64,000 nt of DNA from Lumbricus terrestris (GCA_949752735.1 OX457037.1:64539449-64603448); one strand, 5' to 3'. Shown: positions 1-9,683, counted from the first letter of the stretch. Program-made: numbers and translations. The notes: generated from the letters alone by a model not told the origin.

Positions 1-1660
1 TTCTCAAAGTGCAGCACACAGTCAATGGCTCAAGTGATCTCAGCGAAAGCACAGGGAGAACACGGATGCTTCATACGTAAGGATCCAACTCAGTAGCTCA
101 GTGTCATGTTGTGCACTCTGGTCAATGTCTGTGTATGTTTGTTTGTATGTGCAATTGTTATAGCGCCCCATCAAGAGTGCTACTCAGAAGCGCTCTCGAC
201 TTCAGCGCGGACGCTGAATCGGAGTTTCACGCCGAAATGTTTGAGCAATTGCGAGCGAAGGACTTGCCCAAGGTCCATATACACGGCGGTTTGAGGTCGA
301 TTATGTATGTAGGCTATATGTAAATATAGGTGTGTAATGTGTATGTATACATCTAAGCATGTTTGTTTGCCTGTACGTGTGTATACGTGCATGTGCGCAT
401 GTGTATTTTTATGTATGCTTGTAAAGAGGAAAATTAGAATATCAGTTGTTCGACTATAATTAATCGAACCGAAGTGTAGACACAACACACACGTTGGTTG
501 ATTGGATGAGCGAATACCTCAGTTTAACCATATAAACCAGAATCCAGTCAGCTGTTAGATGGCTCTGCTGTTTCGCGTTGCAAACCAAAAACTCGGACGA
601 CAGTTTGATGGAAAGTAATTTCCATGGAGCGTCTGTTTTCACTATGCTGTGACGTTAATACAGATCTGTTTGGATTGAGTGGCATCGTTGTCAAAATAAG
701 CAATCAACTCGATGTGCTGAGTGTTGACACAGCTGCTGCTGATAAGTGTGAGAGAATTAAACAAACGATGGCATGGACGAGATTAAATAAACACGGTTAT
801 GAAAACCTACGTACGTGCTTTTTTGCTTTTTATCTGTTCGCTGAGAGCATCTGGTTTGAAAGTGTTGTGCGTTTTTTGCAGCAAAATCAAAACTAAAGTA
901 GAGTTTTTTTGTAGCAAAAACAAAATTCTTTTCTAATTACTGACTTGCTGCGAAGTGAAAATTCTAAGGTCCGTTGTTGAATCTTGATTTGAAGATAGGC
1001 AACAGAGACCATAACTTGACCCTACTGTGTTCTGTAGCTTAACTCAGAATATTCTCAGAGTGTATTAGGAGCGACTGGAGTAGGCCTACCAATGCGGCGC
1101 TTTGTTTGAGTGTTGAAGCTTCTGTGGTAGATGGGCCTAGTCATGTTCTTAGTTTATTGCTTTACAATTTTCAAACTCTTCGTAAAAATTAACAAACAAT
1201 TGTGTTTTGCCCCCTCTTCAAAGATATCTGCTGGCGCCATGTTGGTATGTCGGTTGCATCTAACTTAATTAAAATTTAACGGTAACAGCAACACAGATAT
1301 TCAAGTGAACAAAGATTCGCTTGAAGGACGTTACCCAAACTCAAGTTGACTTGAAGGTGTTGCACGACTAGAAAGTGAATAATTGTTTATCATCATAGCA
1401 AAGCGAGTAATGCATTCTAGAAACCGCAGGCAACAGTCGTTACCAATTCAACCACTTAGGTGGCATTTAAGGACTGGTGTTGCTGCATGTATCCTGCAGC
1501 GTCAGCAACGTCTGTGTCGAGTGCCTCTCCGGAGCATTTACCGGCTGTAGGGACGGGCGCCTAATGGGTAAATGCTGATGAAGTATTTTGTATACACCAC
1601 GAATCGTTACAGTAAACGGATCCGTTGATGCGTTGGTGTTTGTTGGCGTCGTGTTTGCAG
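1..1660. other. Non-coding sequence upstream of the first visible ADAM10 exon
   Basis: Apart from a SINE tail near 150-290 I see no exon here. It is presumably intron of the ADAM10 gene, because the first visible exon starts in mid-protein behind a splice acceptor (TTTGCAG at 1654-1660). I looked for the metalloprotease zinc-site exon and the Cys-rich lead-in to the disintegrin domain and did not find them. Bases 300-420 are a degenerate TGTA-rich stretch. Confidence 0.5.
150..290 (-). mobile_element. Truncated CORE-SINE, 3' half
   Basis: On the minus strand this reads the CORE-like box ACCTTGGGCAAGTC, then CGCTCGCAATTGCTCAAAC, a CGGCGTGAAACTCCGATTC block, and a tail with GAGCGCTTCTGAGTAGC and GGGGCGCTATAAC. 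The same order of blocks occurs in the full SINE at 59924-60127. The tRNA-like head with boxes A and B is missing. Identity rests on similarity to that second copy. Confidence 0.7.
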
Positions 1661-1817
1661 CTGCTACGAGTGCCATCTGTGGCAATGGAGTGGTGGAGGA
1701 AGGAGAGGAATGCGATTGCGGCTGGGAAGACGAGTGCAGGGAAGAGTGCTGCTACCCTCAGGTATCGACGGAGAGTCTTGGCATTCCGTGCACGCGAAAG
1801 CCAGGCGCCGAATGCAG
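1661..1817 (+). CDS. ADAM10: ADAM10 exon a: start of disintegrin domain
   Basis: The acceptor is TTTGCAG and the donor AG|GTAGAA. The exon enters with two bases of a split codon and leaves with two (AG), which pair with the C of the next exon to make Ser. It encodes ICGNGVVEEGEECDCG, DECREECCYP and PGAEC, the first disintegrin cysteines of ADAM10-type proteins. Confidence 0.92.
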
Positions 1818-4800
1818 GTAGAATCATTCTGCGATGAAATCATGAAAATCTTACAGGTAGGAAATTATGCCCTTTTAAATGCGCACAAATTCTTAATTGT
1901 AGCCTACTGGTCTGTGCTGAGCGCAGCTTGCATACAATAGGCCTATATACAAGCATTCGTAGGCCTACATAGACACAAAATATGTTAGCGTACGAGTATG
2001 TATATTCGTTTAATAAGCAAAAACAGGTTGGCAAACCGAGTGTAGGCTATATTTTAAATATATTATATGTAAAATACGCACTCGTACGTTGACATTAGGC
2101 TACTTGTGTCTATGTAGGCCTACGAATGCTTGTATTTTTGTATTTATGAATTACACAGACCTATGTATGATTGTATGCATGCTTGTTTGTAGGCCTATCT
2201 TGCATGCATAAATCAAAAAGAAAAAAATCTCATTAATCGCTACTATTATTTATCTTACACATTTATTGAACATGGAAGTATCCACGCATATTATAGGACT
2301 CTGATTTTGAGCCAGTTAATGTAAGAAATCCCAGACAGAATTGTACTACAGAAAGAGTCAGTAGCCTAGTAGGTCTATTGATCTATCTAAAAAAATCTGT
2401 GTGCTTTGTTCAGCCCGAGTGAAGGTCCGTGTTGTACGGAAGAATGCCGGCTGATTGGTCGGTCTCGTATCGATAGAGAGATCTGCCGAGAGCCAACCAA
2501 GTGCAAGAATGCCTCTTTCTGCAAATATCCTTTCCGGATTTCGTTCATTTTGACGTGTATATGTATACTGTACAGTGTACACTGTACACTGTACAGAACG
2601 CATCTCGCATTCTCTATCCAAACACGTTTGTATTGTTTATGAGCTTCCCCCTTCACATTTGTTTATGCGAAGTGTAGTCCTACTCGTCGTTTCATCTGAG
2701 TCTTCGATGCTGTGTTTTAGTCGTGCATGGTCAGAATGATGTAATAATTAATCGAAGGCAGTTGAAACTTCGAGTAGTCTACATTTCGCATGAATGACAT
2801 GTAAAACGATTCGCACAAATCTACAATAACATTCACTATAATAGGAAGACATTTCTTGGTATTAATCTGATGAATTCCTATAAAACAGCCTTACAAAACA
2901 GCAGTTGACATGAGCGGGTTACACTTGGAACCACGTTTATTATACCGCTCCGTCTTTGATATAACCTAACAGTGTTTGTGAATTTCTTGACTGCACCATT
3001 CACTGGTACATCAGCCGTCTGTCCACCGTCAGCCAATCTCCCGAATAAGACAAAATGCGATGAAGATGCCGTCTGCTTCCTCGGAGTTAGTTTTAATAAT
3101 TATATTTCCAACATTTTATTTTACTCATGTTGTTATTTTGCAGTTTTGTTGCTTATCCTCGAAGACAGCAGTAGTAGGAAATAATTTAGGTCATTCGTTC
3201 TCATGTTCGCTCGTTTGCTCGTTCACTTTCATTCATCTTTCTTCATTTATCCTGACCTCATTAATCTTGACAAATTACCGAAACTATAATTTTATGGTTA
3301 ATACAGCGTGTTTAGATTTTGTGGTAGGCCTACAAACGGTAAACCCAGACCACTGTGACGAAGTGCTCAACAATGCTTAGGCATAGACATGGGAGACCTT
3401 TGCCTGTGTGACCCAGGACCCAGTAACCATTGGTATGGTATGGGACCAACACGTTTGGATTCACATTTCACAGAAATGGTTTTCAAGTTAATATATTTTA
3501 AAGTAGCGATCAGGGAATACACTCGTGATTTGGATTAAATTTAATTGAAGTAGATGTTTACCTAATGTTTTGAAACGAATCGATGCTAATAAGATACAGA
3601 TGGAAGACGTTTTGTTGTATACGATGTTTAGGAATGTACTGGTTCCATGTGCCTCGCTTATGACCTTGAAGCTTGCCAGTGCCCGCCGTTCAGAGAAGGA
3701 GACTTCCGAGATCCAACTCTCTGTCGGCTTTGCTGCAAAGAACCAGGCGAAGGGAAGCCTTGCAGGTTAGAACAGACCGCGATGCTGTATCCAATATACT
3801 GTCCATCACATCGCAAGTATACCATGCCTTAAAAATAATATCATGAGCGGAGTTTGGCCTCCGTTCTTGGAGGGGCTAAATTTTTTGGGGCTGAGACTCG
3901 GTCCAGAAAACGCGAGAAATATTTCCCGGTACAAAAAGTTGATGACCTTTTTTAGTCATTCGTATGTTTCGCGTGGGGGCTGAGCCCGAGAAAAGATACC
4001 ATTCACACGGTTAAAAAATTACTCTGGGTCTTCTTGGGGGGCTTAGACCCCTAGCCCCTGAGAAACTCCGCCCATGGATAATATTATGTAACTCGTTATG
4101 CATTATAAGTCATTCATTTTGTCATTGGCCTATGATTATAACGCATTCAGATGTTGCACACAAGCTTGTCGTTATTATTTTAATGAATGTATTCATCATG
4201 TCGTGTAAAAACTGGCCTGACTGCATGCGATACCATGCGCCATATCGGTCAACTTATCAACTTCTGGGTAATTTCGTCGGATATTTTCATCTACATGTAA
4301 ATGCAGAATTTGCTCAGTGACTTCGAAAACGTTTTCTCTTGATAGGTTTATTTATCGGACACAAGTTATTCGTCGGTTTTGCCGAGGATTTTAGAGACAA
4401 TTTGTTCGGAAGGCACCAGCGTCCTCGAATTTGTTTTTACTGTAGCCTAACTGAACCGAAAACAGTATTTTTAATGTTATTTAGTGGATGTTTTTGAGTG
4501 GGAATAAAGTTTATATGTATATATAGCATGCATGGTAATTGATCGTTGATGTATTGGATCCGTAATTGGTTCCGTAATTGGTTCCATAATTGGTTCAGTA
4601 ATTGGTTCCGTAATTGGTTCCATAATTGGTTCCGTAATTGGTTCCGTAATTGGTTCCGTAATTGGTTCCGTAATTGGTTCCGTTACTGGTTCCGTAATTG
4701 GTTTCGTTACTGGTTCCGTAATTGGTTTCCGTAATTGGTTCCGTAATTGGTTCCGCAGGTCTTCGTTTCAATGGAACAAGGAACCGTACAATGTGCCTGA

Positions 4801-7800
4801 TCTCAACCTTAAACCCGGCGCAGCCTGCTACGACTACAAAGGTTACTGTGATGTCTTTCTCAAGTGTAGAGAGGTGAGTCGACCAACCAAATCGATCCAA
4901 TTCTAATCGTAATCGTGAACTACACATGTTGAAAGCACAGCTCCAAAGCAAGCATTGAGCACCAGCTTAATCACGAGCGCTGCGTCTTGCCATCAGATGA
5001 TCATGGAGGTCGAGTCCGGTTGTCATGGGAACCAGAAAGAGCGGAAAATGTATACTTGTATGGCAAACTTGGGCGCCCGCAGAAATTTTTGCAGGAGGGG
5101 CAAAAAACGATGGTCAAAGTTAAAACATTTGTAGCAAGAGGTAAAAGAATGCAAAGCAGGGAGCTAAGAACATGCATGGGTGTTTTTCATATATGTTTCT
5201 TGAATTAAATTTCTCAGTTTCATTTTGAAAATTCTAATATGAATTGTGTATTTTTGCAAAGAAATTTGTTTCAAAAATCGAAAAGAATTAGTTAAAAGTA
5301 GGTTTTTAAATTCTCTAATGCGAAGAAATTTGTTATAAACCCCAAAAGGAGTAGTGAAAAAAAGGATTCAATTTTCCAGGGGGCTGGCAAGTGCCCCCTC
5401 TTGCCTCTATGTGCGGGCGCCCTTGATAGCAAATAGTTGACAGCAATCCACTCATTCTTATAAGGCAAGCTATGCTACCGCTTGAACTTTGCCAGTGCCA
5501 GTCCCAAGCCTTTATAAAGAAGGAGGGCGAAGTCAGTGATCTTTGTTATCACAGATCATATCGTTAAATTGAAACGCCAGCTTCATATACTTTCTGCGTA
5601 CATGTGAGTGACAGCGCAGGTCCATAAAATTTGGCTCAGATTCATCTAGGCGTTTTATGTTTGCTTTTGTGTGGCAATAAAAATCATCTACTGTCTGGTG
5701 GAAAAGTCACGTCCATCCGATTTCCTGGAATGTTGACATAAATGTCTGACTGCAGGTGATGGGGTCACGCTAAAAGGATTGTTTACTGGTTCTACCCCAA
5801 TGAACCACTTTCAATTAAACGTTCATTGACTGAAACAATGAGAATTGGAAAGTAGACAATGATTATTATTGAGAGGCTTGTGTTGTTGTACGAAAGTACA
5901 ACAGCAACGACAACAACATCAACAACAACAACAACAGCATCAACAACAGCAACAGCACAGGCAACAATGACAATAATAATGATAATTACAGTGGTAATAA
6001 TAATAATGATAATAATAATAATAATAATAATAATTATAAGGATGTTAACAGGACATGTTATGTATGTATGTATGTATGTATGTATGTATGTATGTATGTA
6101 TGTATGTATGTATGTATGTATGTATGTATGTATGTATGTATGTATGTATGTATGTATGTATGTATGTATGTATGTATGTATGTATGTATGTATGTGTGTA
6201 TGTATGTATGCATGCATGTATGTATGTATGTATGTATGAATGTATGCATGCATGCATGCATGCTTGTATGTATGTATGTATGTATGTATGTATGTATGTA
6301 TGTATGTATGTATGTATGTATGTATGTATGTATGTATGTATGTATGTATGTATGTATGTATGTATGTATGTATGTATGTATGTATGTATGTATGTATGTA
6401 TGTATGTATGTATGTATGTATGTATGTATACACATATCGTACGTACTATGTATGTATATGCATTAGGGTGGTTGCATCCCTAATAGAAAATTTTCAACTT
6501 AAGATGTCATATTTCTCCAACCCGCCATTCCGTGCCACTTGGTCTAAAACCTATGTGGCCCAAAAATTATCAGGATACAACAATATTTAGGACTTGCACA
6601 ACGTCGTTGAAGTTTAGGATTTTACAAATAATTGTCGTAATTTCGAGTGCAAGTATTATTTACTTCAAATTTTCGGAATAATTTTTTTACAGAAATACTT
6701 AATGATTTTTACTTAGGCATAGCTGATACATAAATTCTACAATGTTCCTGTCATCACTGATTGCCAATATTATTTATTTTTCTGAGTATTTTAGCGGTAA
6801 TAATTGACAAGTGAGGGAATTCCTGTGATGCAATGCTATGATTATTTTCTTAGTAACAATCTAAGTCATCAATGCACCAAAGTAGTAGTCTACACATTTA
6901 TTCATTCATTCATTTTTAAAAATTATTTAGCGCTCCTCAAGAAGGCTACTCAGAGGCGCTCCCAGCCCAGCCACGGCTAAAAAGATAGGTCCTGAGCAAC
7001 TGGCAGAAAGCAGGCAAGTTACTCAGAGGTAGTAAGCGCAGTGCAAGCTGAAGCCCATTCCACGTGGACGGGCCAACAACCGAGAAGACTCGACGCTGTC
7101 TGGTAGAAGGGCGGGTTCTAGGGACCAGCAGCTGCTCATTAGACGAAGAGCGTATTGCTCGACTGGAGCTAAGTTGGAGACAGAGCTCAGACAAGTAGGA
7201 CGCAGCAGTGCCAGCGAGACACCGCCAGACAAGTGATGCTACTCTGTAGGAGATGCGTTGCGAGGTTGGGAGCCCAATGCAAAACATCATCCATGTAAGT
7301 AGAAATGGGGGCATAATTTGGAAATAACGATCAGCGGCTGAGTAGAGTTCACACGCATACATTAGGCCTATTAAAACTTGGCCTCAGGGACAGCATCACT
7401 CAAACTACTGAGCAACTTCTTCTCATTTTGGTCAAAGCCAAGCTTTTGACAAAGTTCCAACTCAGGTGACTGAACAAGTTTGGAAGCTGCAGACCGGCAA
7501 GGTTTTAAAAAGATGACATCTCCTGTAAATCTCTCCAAAACAGTAGCCTATTATGGATGGCGATAGCCATTTACTGCTTGAAGGTGTTGTTATTTCAAGA
7601 CGAGCACCCTCTAGGCTACAGCAACGATTATCTTATTACGAACATGTGTGGGAACATCTGAAAATAATTATTAGTCTGGTTAGAACATGCATCTACATGA
7701 GTGCCATTGGTTTCAAACCCCATCAGCAGCCACTGCTCTTGGGAATGATCTAGTACCGAGTACTATCTCTCTTTATACCCACAGAAGTTCATTTCTGATG

Positions 7801-9683
7801 CTGCACTGACACGCATTGGTCGCAATCTCTGATATTCATCCAAGTTGTGGTTATGCTTGGGTTTCCTTCACTATGACGTGTCATTGGAAGAGAAGAAGTT
7901 GATCATGGCAGTTCTAATGGACAAAGAAGGTCCTGAGTTCCCAAAAAGCATACCACAACTCTTCTCTCAGCCATTCCAAAATACTAGGCTGACATGATTT
8001 CGTGACAAAATCAAATCGTGGCTTGTTCTGAGTCTTAAAACTTAGAGATGCACTTCTGGAACACGATCCAAGTGGTCAGATAAATCAGGAAGACTGCACG
8101 AAGAGTTCGACAAGCTGCAGATCCATAAAGGTTATGAGTGATCTAGCTGAGTGGGGTGTCACCATTATTCAGCACTTCAATCCCTCAAGGACAAGGAATG
8201 AACAAAAAACAATTTCTATCACAGGTTGTAGAAGAGCATCGCAACTCGTTCTCGGTACGAACAAAAGAGAGTGCGGTAAAACCTTCAAAGTCACATTGTC
8301 ATCGAGTAGGCTACCTCAGCAGCAATAATAATTTATATTTTAACCACCAATCAGTGTGATCATCAATAATCAGGCATGCAATAATATTGTTGTAATGCAT
8401 TGAATTCATTTCTGGCTTGAAGATGCATGTTTTATTACAGCAATTGTGCTAACTGTTCATAGGTTCCCATTATAAACTTTGATGGTGTTGTGCAAGTCCT
8501 AAATATTAATATTTTCACATGCAACTTTCTGTGTGATGTTTCTGGATGGAATGGCACCAAATGGAAACTTGGAGAACACTAGATTCCAACTTTTATTTTT
8601 AACGACCACCCTAATATGCATCTATGTATATATTGCAATTATTATAGCCCCTTTTGGGTAACCCAAAAACGGTGGTTATAATTATGGATTGTAATTTCGT
8701 TATAGGTCGATCCGACCGGTCCTCTTTCAAACCTTAAGCATCTACTTTTCTCAGCGGAAGGAATGCGAAACATAAAGCATTGGTTCACCATCTACTGGTA
8801 TATTCCATCGGTCGTTGGAACCGGATTCTTCGCATTCCTGGTTAGATACTTTACCTTTTCGTTAACATTGTGTTATAATTATTGTACATGTACAAAATTG
8901 TACATCTTCGCATCATCGTAACACCAGAAACATCAATACTGCCATTTTACTGTTCTATTTCGATGTCTTAGTAATAGTAGTAGAATTATTGGCATTGATT
9001 CTCTTTGGAATGCCGGTAGTCTCTGATACTATCATCGTCATCGTAATCGTCCATGTCATCGCTATCGTCATCGTCAACGTCATCGTCATCGTTATCGTCA
9101 TCGTCATCGTTGTCTTACCGTAATCAATACAATCATCTTCGCCGTTGATATAATCCACACGTTGTTCTGTTTTCTATCGCATAGTTCAAATGCGCAACAA
9201 CAAAACAACTCTTTGCAGTTCTCTTCGAGAAACGCTCTGAAAGTTCATGCACAACCAAATTTAGTAGATTTTCTTTAAAAGACGCTACACAACTTTGGAA
9301 CGACAATTTTAAGTAAATCAAACGATTTAACATTTAATTCATTATTGTAGCATATTATATTCTTATTGTAGGCGATCCTAATAAAATTATGCAACAGCAG
9401 TCACGACACCCCGAAGGAGAAGACTCCTCCCAGCGGCGTCGGCCAGCAGCCACCCCCAGGCGTTGATCCTAACAAGACATCTGCAGTCGTCGTTCCAACG
9501 CTGAAGCCTCCAACGATTCATCCGTGGGTGAAGCGACAGACGAAGTGGATCGGAAACGTCAGGTGTGCTTCAACGCGAGTCGCAAGCGTCAGATCTGCTC
9601 AAGACTTTCCGATCGTGAATGGCGGAGGCGGAGTAGGAGGACAGGCGGGCAAGACGGGGAGAGAACTTGCCAGCTGGGTATGA
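1661..9683 (+). CDS. ADAM10: ADAM10-like disintegrin metalloprotease (sheddase), 3' part, seven exons
   Basis: Spliced exons are 1661-1817, 2414-2524, 3004-3085, 3632-3765, 4759-4873, 8706-8840 and 9372-9683. They give 2 leading bases plus 347 codons and a TGA at 9681. The reading frame holds across all six junctions. The protein starts just before the disintegrin motif AICGNGVVEEGEECDCG, continues with CSPSEGPCC, CNGTSAVCPPS, a Cys-rich region, GYCDVFLKC, a VDPTGPLSNLK juxtamembrane stalk, one membrane helix (near HWFTIYWYIPSVVGTGFFA) and a Pro-rich cytoplasmic tail with QQPPPG and LKPP. This order and spacing match vertebrate ADAM10 and fly Kuzbanian rather than other ADAMs, since there is no EGF repeat. 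ADAM10 enzymes cut membrane proteins such as Notch near the cell surface. The signal peptide, prodomain and zinc-binding protease domain lie outside the window. Asn-linked glycosylation motifs occur at NAS, NGT and NKT. Confidence 0.93.
2414..2524 (+). CDS. ADAM10: ADAM10 exon b: disintegrin domain, ends at a U12 donor
   Basis: The acceptor is TTTGTTCAG. The exon encodes SPSEGPCCTEECRL and CREPTKCKNASFC, aligned with CSPSQGPCC in vertebrate ADAM10. The open frame runs past the end, but no GT donor preserves the protein. The exon ends TGC AA immediately before ATATCCTTT, a U12-type donor. Confidence 0.9.
2525..3003 (+). other. AT-AC, U12-type (minor spliceosome) intron of ADAM10
   Basis: The intron begins ATATCCTTT, which is the U12 donor consensus, and ends ATTCAC, a terminal AC. 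A branch-site match TTTCTTGACT lies at 2983-2992, against the consensus TTCCTTAACT. Its likely branch A is at 2990, 13 bases before the intron end, within the short distance usual for U12 introns. Splicing here joins AA to T to give Asn and restores CNGTSAVCP, which aligns with CNGFTALCP in vertebrate ADAM10. A 29-bp palindrome lies at 2568-2596. Confidence 0.88.
2568..2596. repeat. 29-bp palindrome (14-bp arms, 1-bp spacer)
   Basis: The arm CTGTACAGTGTACA is followed by one C and then its exact reverse complement. The arms are themselves built from GTAC-centred repeats. It lies 43 bases inside the U12 intron and could form a hairpin in the pre-mRNA. Confidence 0.9.
3004..3085 (+). CDS. ADAM10: ADAM10 exon c: disintegrin to Cys-rich junction
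   Basis: The exon starts with the single base T that completes Asn after the AT-AC intron. It encodes GTSAVCPPSANLPNKTKC and DEDAVCFLG. The donor is GGA|GTTAGT, phase 0. The alternative AG acceptor at 3013-3014 would drop a conserved Cys-Asn-Gly. Confidence 0.88.
3632..3765 (+). CDS. ADAM10: ADAM10 exon d: Cys-rich domain
   Basis: The acceptor is ATGTTTAG and the donor AG|GTTAGA. The exon encodes ECTGSMCLAYDLEACQC, then a short acidic loop, then LCRLCCKEPGEGKPC. It matches the vertebrate stretch around QCAGSIC and HVCC. It leaves in phase 2 (AG), which pairs with G of the next exon to give Arg. Confidence 0.91.
3842..4076. mobile_element. Short hAT-like MITE (CATGRGCGGAGTTT ends) in ADAM10 intron
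   Basis: The left end CATGAGCGGAGTTT and right end AAACTCCGCCCATG are inverted repeats. The flanks AATAATAT (3834-3841) and GATAATAT (4077-4084) match at 7 of 8 bases, as an aged 8-bp target duplication. A second copy lies at 56574-56843 and an end fragment at 52363-52411. No coding capacity. Confidence 0.75.
4560..4755. repeat. 12-bp minisatellite, about 16 copies, abutting a splice acceptor
   Basis: The unit is CCGTAATTGGTT with a few variants (CCATAATTGGTT, CCGTTACTGGTT) and one 13-base unit. The array ends two bases before the CAG acceptor of ADAM10 exon e, so it supplies the whole upstream splice context. It is open on both strands and translates to RNWF or TNYG runs, but it is intronic. 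Confidence 0.9.
4759..4873 (+). CDS. ADAM10: ADAM10 exon e: Cys-rich domain, end
   Basis: The acceptor TTCCGCAG is produced by the edge of the 12-bp minisatellite. The donor is GAG|GTGAGT. It encodes SSFQWNKEPYNVPDLNLKPG, ACYDYKGYCDVFLKC and RE. The GYCDVF block is diagnostic of ADAM10 (GYCDVFMRC in vertebrates). Confidence 0.92.
5068..5425. mobile_element. hAT-like MITE (GGGCGCCCGCA ends) in ADAM10 intron
   Basis: The left end CTTGGGCGCCCGCA and right end TGCGGGCGCCCTTG are inverted repeats. The 8-bp flanks ATGGCAAA (5060-5067) and ATAGCAAA (5426-5433) differ at one base. There is no coding capacity. A diverged fragment of its interior recurs at about 11386-11535. Confidence 0.8.
5890..6040. 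repeat. CAA and AAT trinucleotide-rich tract
   Basis: Impure runs of CAA/ACA are followed by AAT/ATA repeats, continuous with the TATG array that follows. No function is implied. Confidence 0.85.
6058..6430. repeat. TATG tetranucleotide microsatellite, about 370 bp
   Basis: This is a near-pure TGTA array broken once by a TGCATGCATGCATGCATGC variant block at about 6243-6263. It is open in all frames on both strands but is not a gene. The transposon at 6464 begins 34 bases after its end. Confidence 0.97.
6464..8613 (+). mobile_element. TAGGGTG-family DNA transposon, copy A (2150 bp)
   Basis: It is bounded by perfect 8-bp duplications ATATGCAT (6456-6463 and 8614-8621). Its left end TAGGGTGGTTGCATC and right end ACGACCACCCTA begin imperfect inverted repeats of about 150 bp, with an inner conserved box TTTAGGACTTGCACAAC near 6587. 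The interior has degenerate plus-strand coding remnants (LAEWGVTIIQHFN and QFLSQVVEEHR in adjacent frames at about 8140-8240) from an unnamed transposase-like protein. A minus-strand L2-like fragment at 6897-7362 is inserted in it. The 8-bp duplication and the TAGGG start fit hAT, but no catalytic residues can be checked. Confidence 0.85.
6897..7362 (-). mobile_element. L2-like non-LTR retrotransposon, 3' end with reverse transcriptase C-terminus
   Basis: On the minus strand it encodes PTSQRISYRVASLVWRCLAG, SYLSELC, LVPRTR and FSVVGPSTWNGLQLALRL. These are the usual C-terminal motifs of L2/CR1-type reverse transcriptases, ending GWAGSASE before a stop. DDVLHW lies in the adjacent frame, so there is a frameshift near 7275. 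After the stop comes GAGCGCCTCTGAGTAG, a GAGCGCTAAATAA block and an ATTC-type tail (6897-6914, GAAT repeats on this strand), as in L2 ends. It is 5'-truncated and dead. Confidence 0.85.
8706..8840 (+). CDS. ADAM10: ADAM10 exon f: stalk and transmembrane start
   Basis: The acceptor is TCGTTATAG and the donor CTG|GTTAGA, phase 0 at both ends, 45 codons. It encodes VDPTGPLSNLKHLLFSAEGM and RNIKHW, then the first part of the membrane helix (YWYIPSVVGTGFFAFL). It aligns with VDADGPLARLKKAIFS in vertebrate ADAM10. Confidence 0.93.
9023..9115. repeat. CATCGT hexanucleotide repeat
   Basis: An impure run of CATCGT/TATCGT units in the last ADAM10 intron. Confidence 0.85.
9372..9683 (+). CDS. ADAM10: ADAM10 exon g: helix end and cytoplasmic tail
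   Basis: The acceptor is TTATTGTAG. The exon encodes AILIKLC, which closes the membrane helix, and a tail of about 95 residues with PPSGVGQQPPPG and VVPTLKPPTIHPW, probable SH3 or WW ligand motifs, ending at TGA. The tail is longer than that of vertebrate ADAM10 and ends in a Gly-rich stretch. An AG|GTGTGC site at 9562/9563 could act as an alternative donor and shorten the tail. The frame is the natural continuation of exon f. Confidence 0.85.
   Translation, partial: AILIKLCNSSHDTPKEKTPPSGVGQQPPPGVDPNKTSAVVVPTLKPPTIHPWVKRQTKWIGNVRCASTRVASVRSAQDFPIVNGGGGVGGQAGKTGRELASWV

Noticed and set aside
4546..4951. Long open frames on both strands over the 12-bp minisatellite
   Set aside because: They are translations of a tandem repeat (RNWF, TNYG) lying in an ADAM10 intron and overlapping a well supported exon.
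5792..6590. Open frames of 100-213 codons over the TATG array
   Set aside because: They are MYVC or YIHT repeats produced by a tetranucleotide array in every frame. The same applies at 20142-20701 and 59490-60026.
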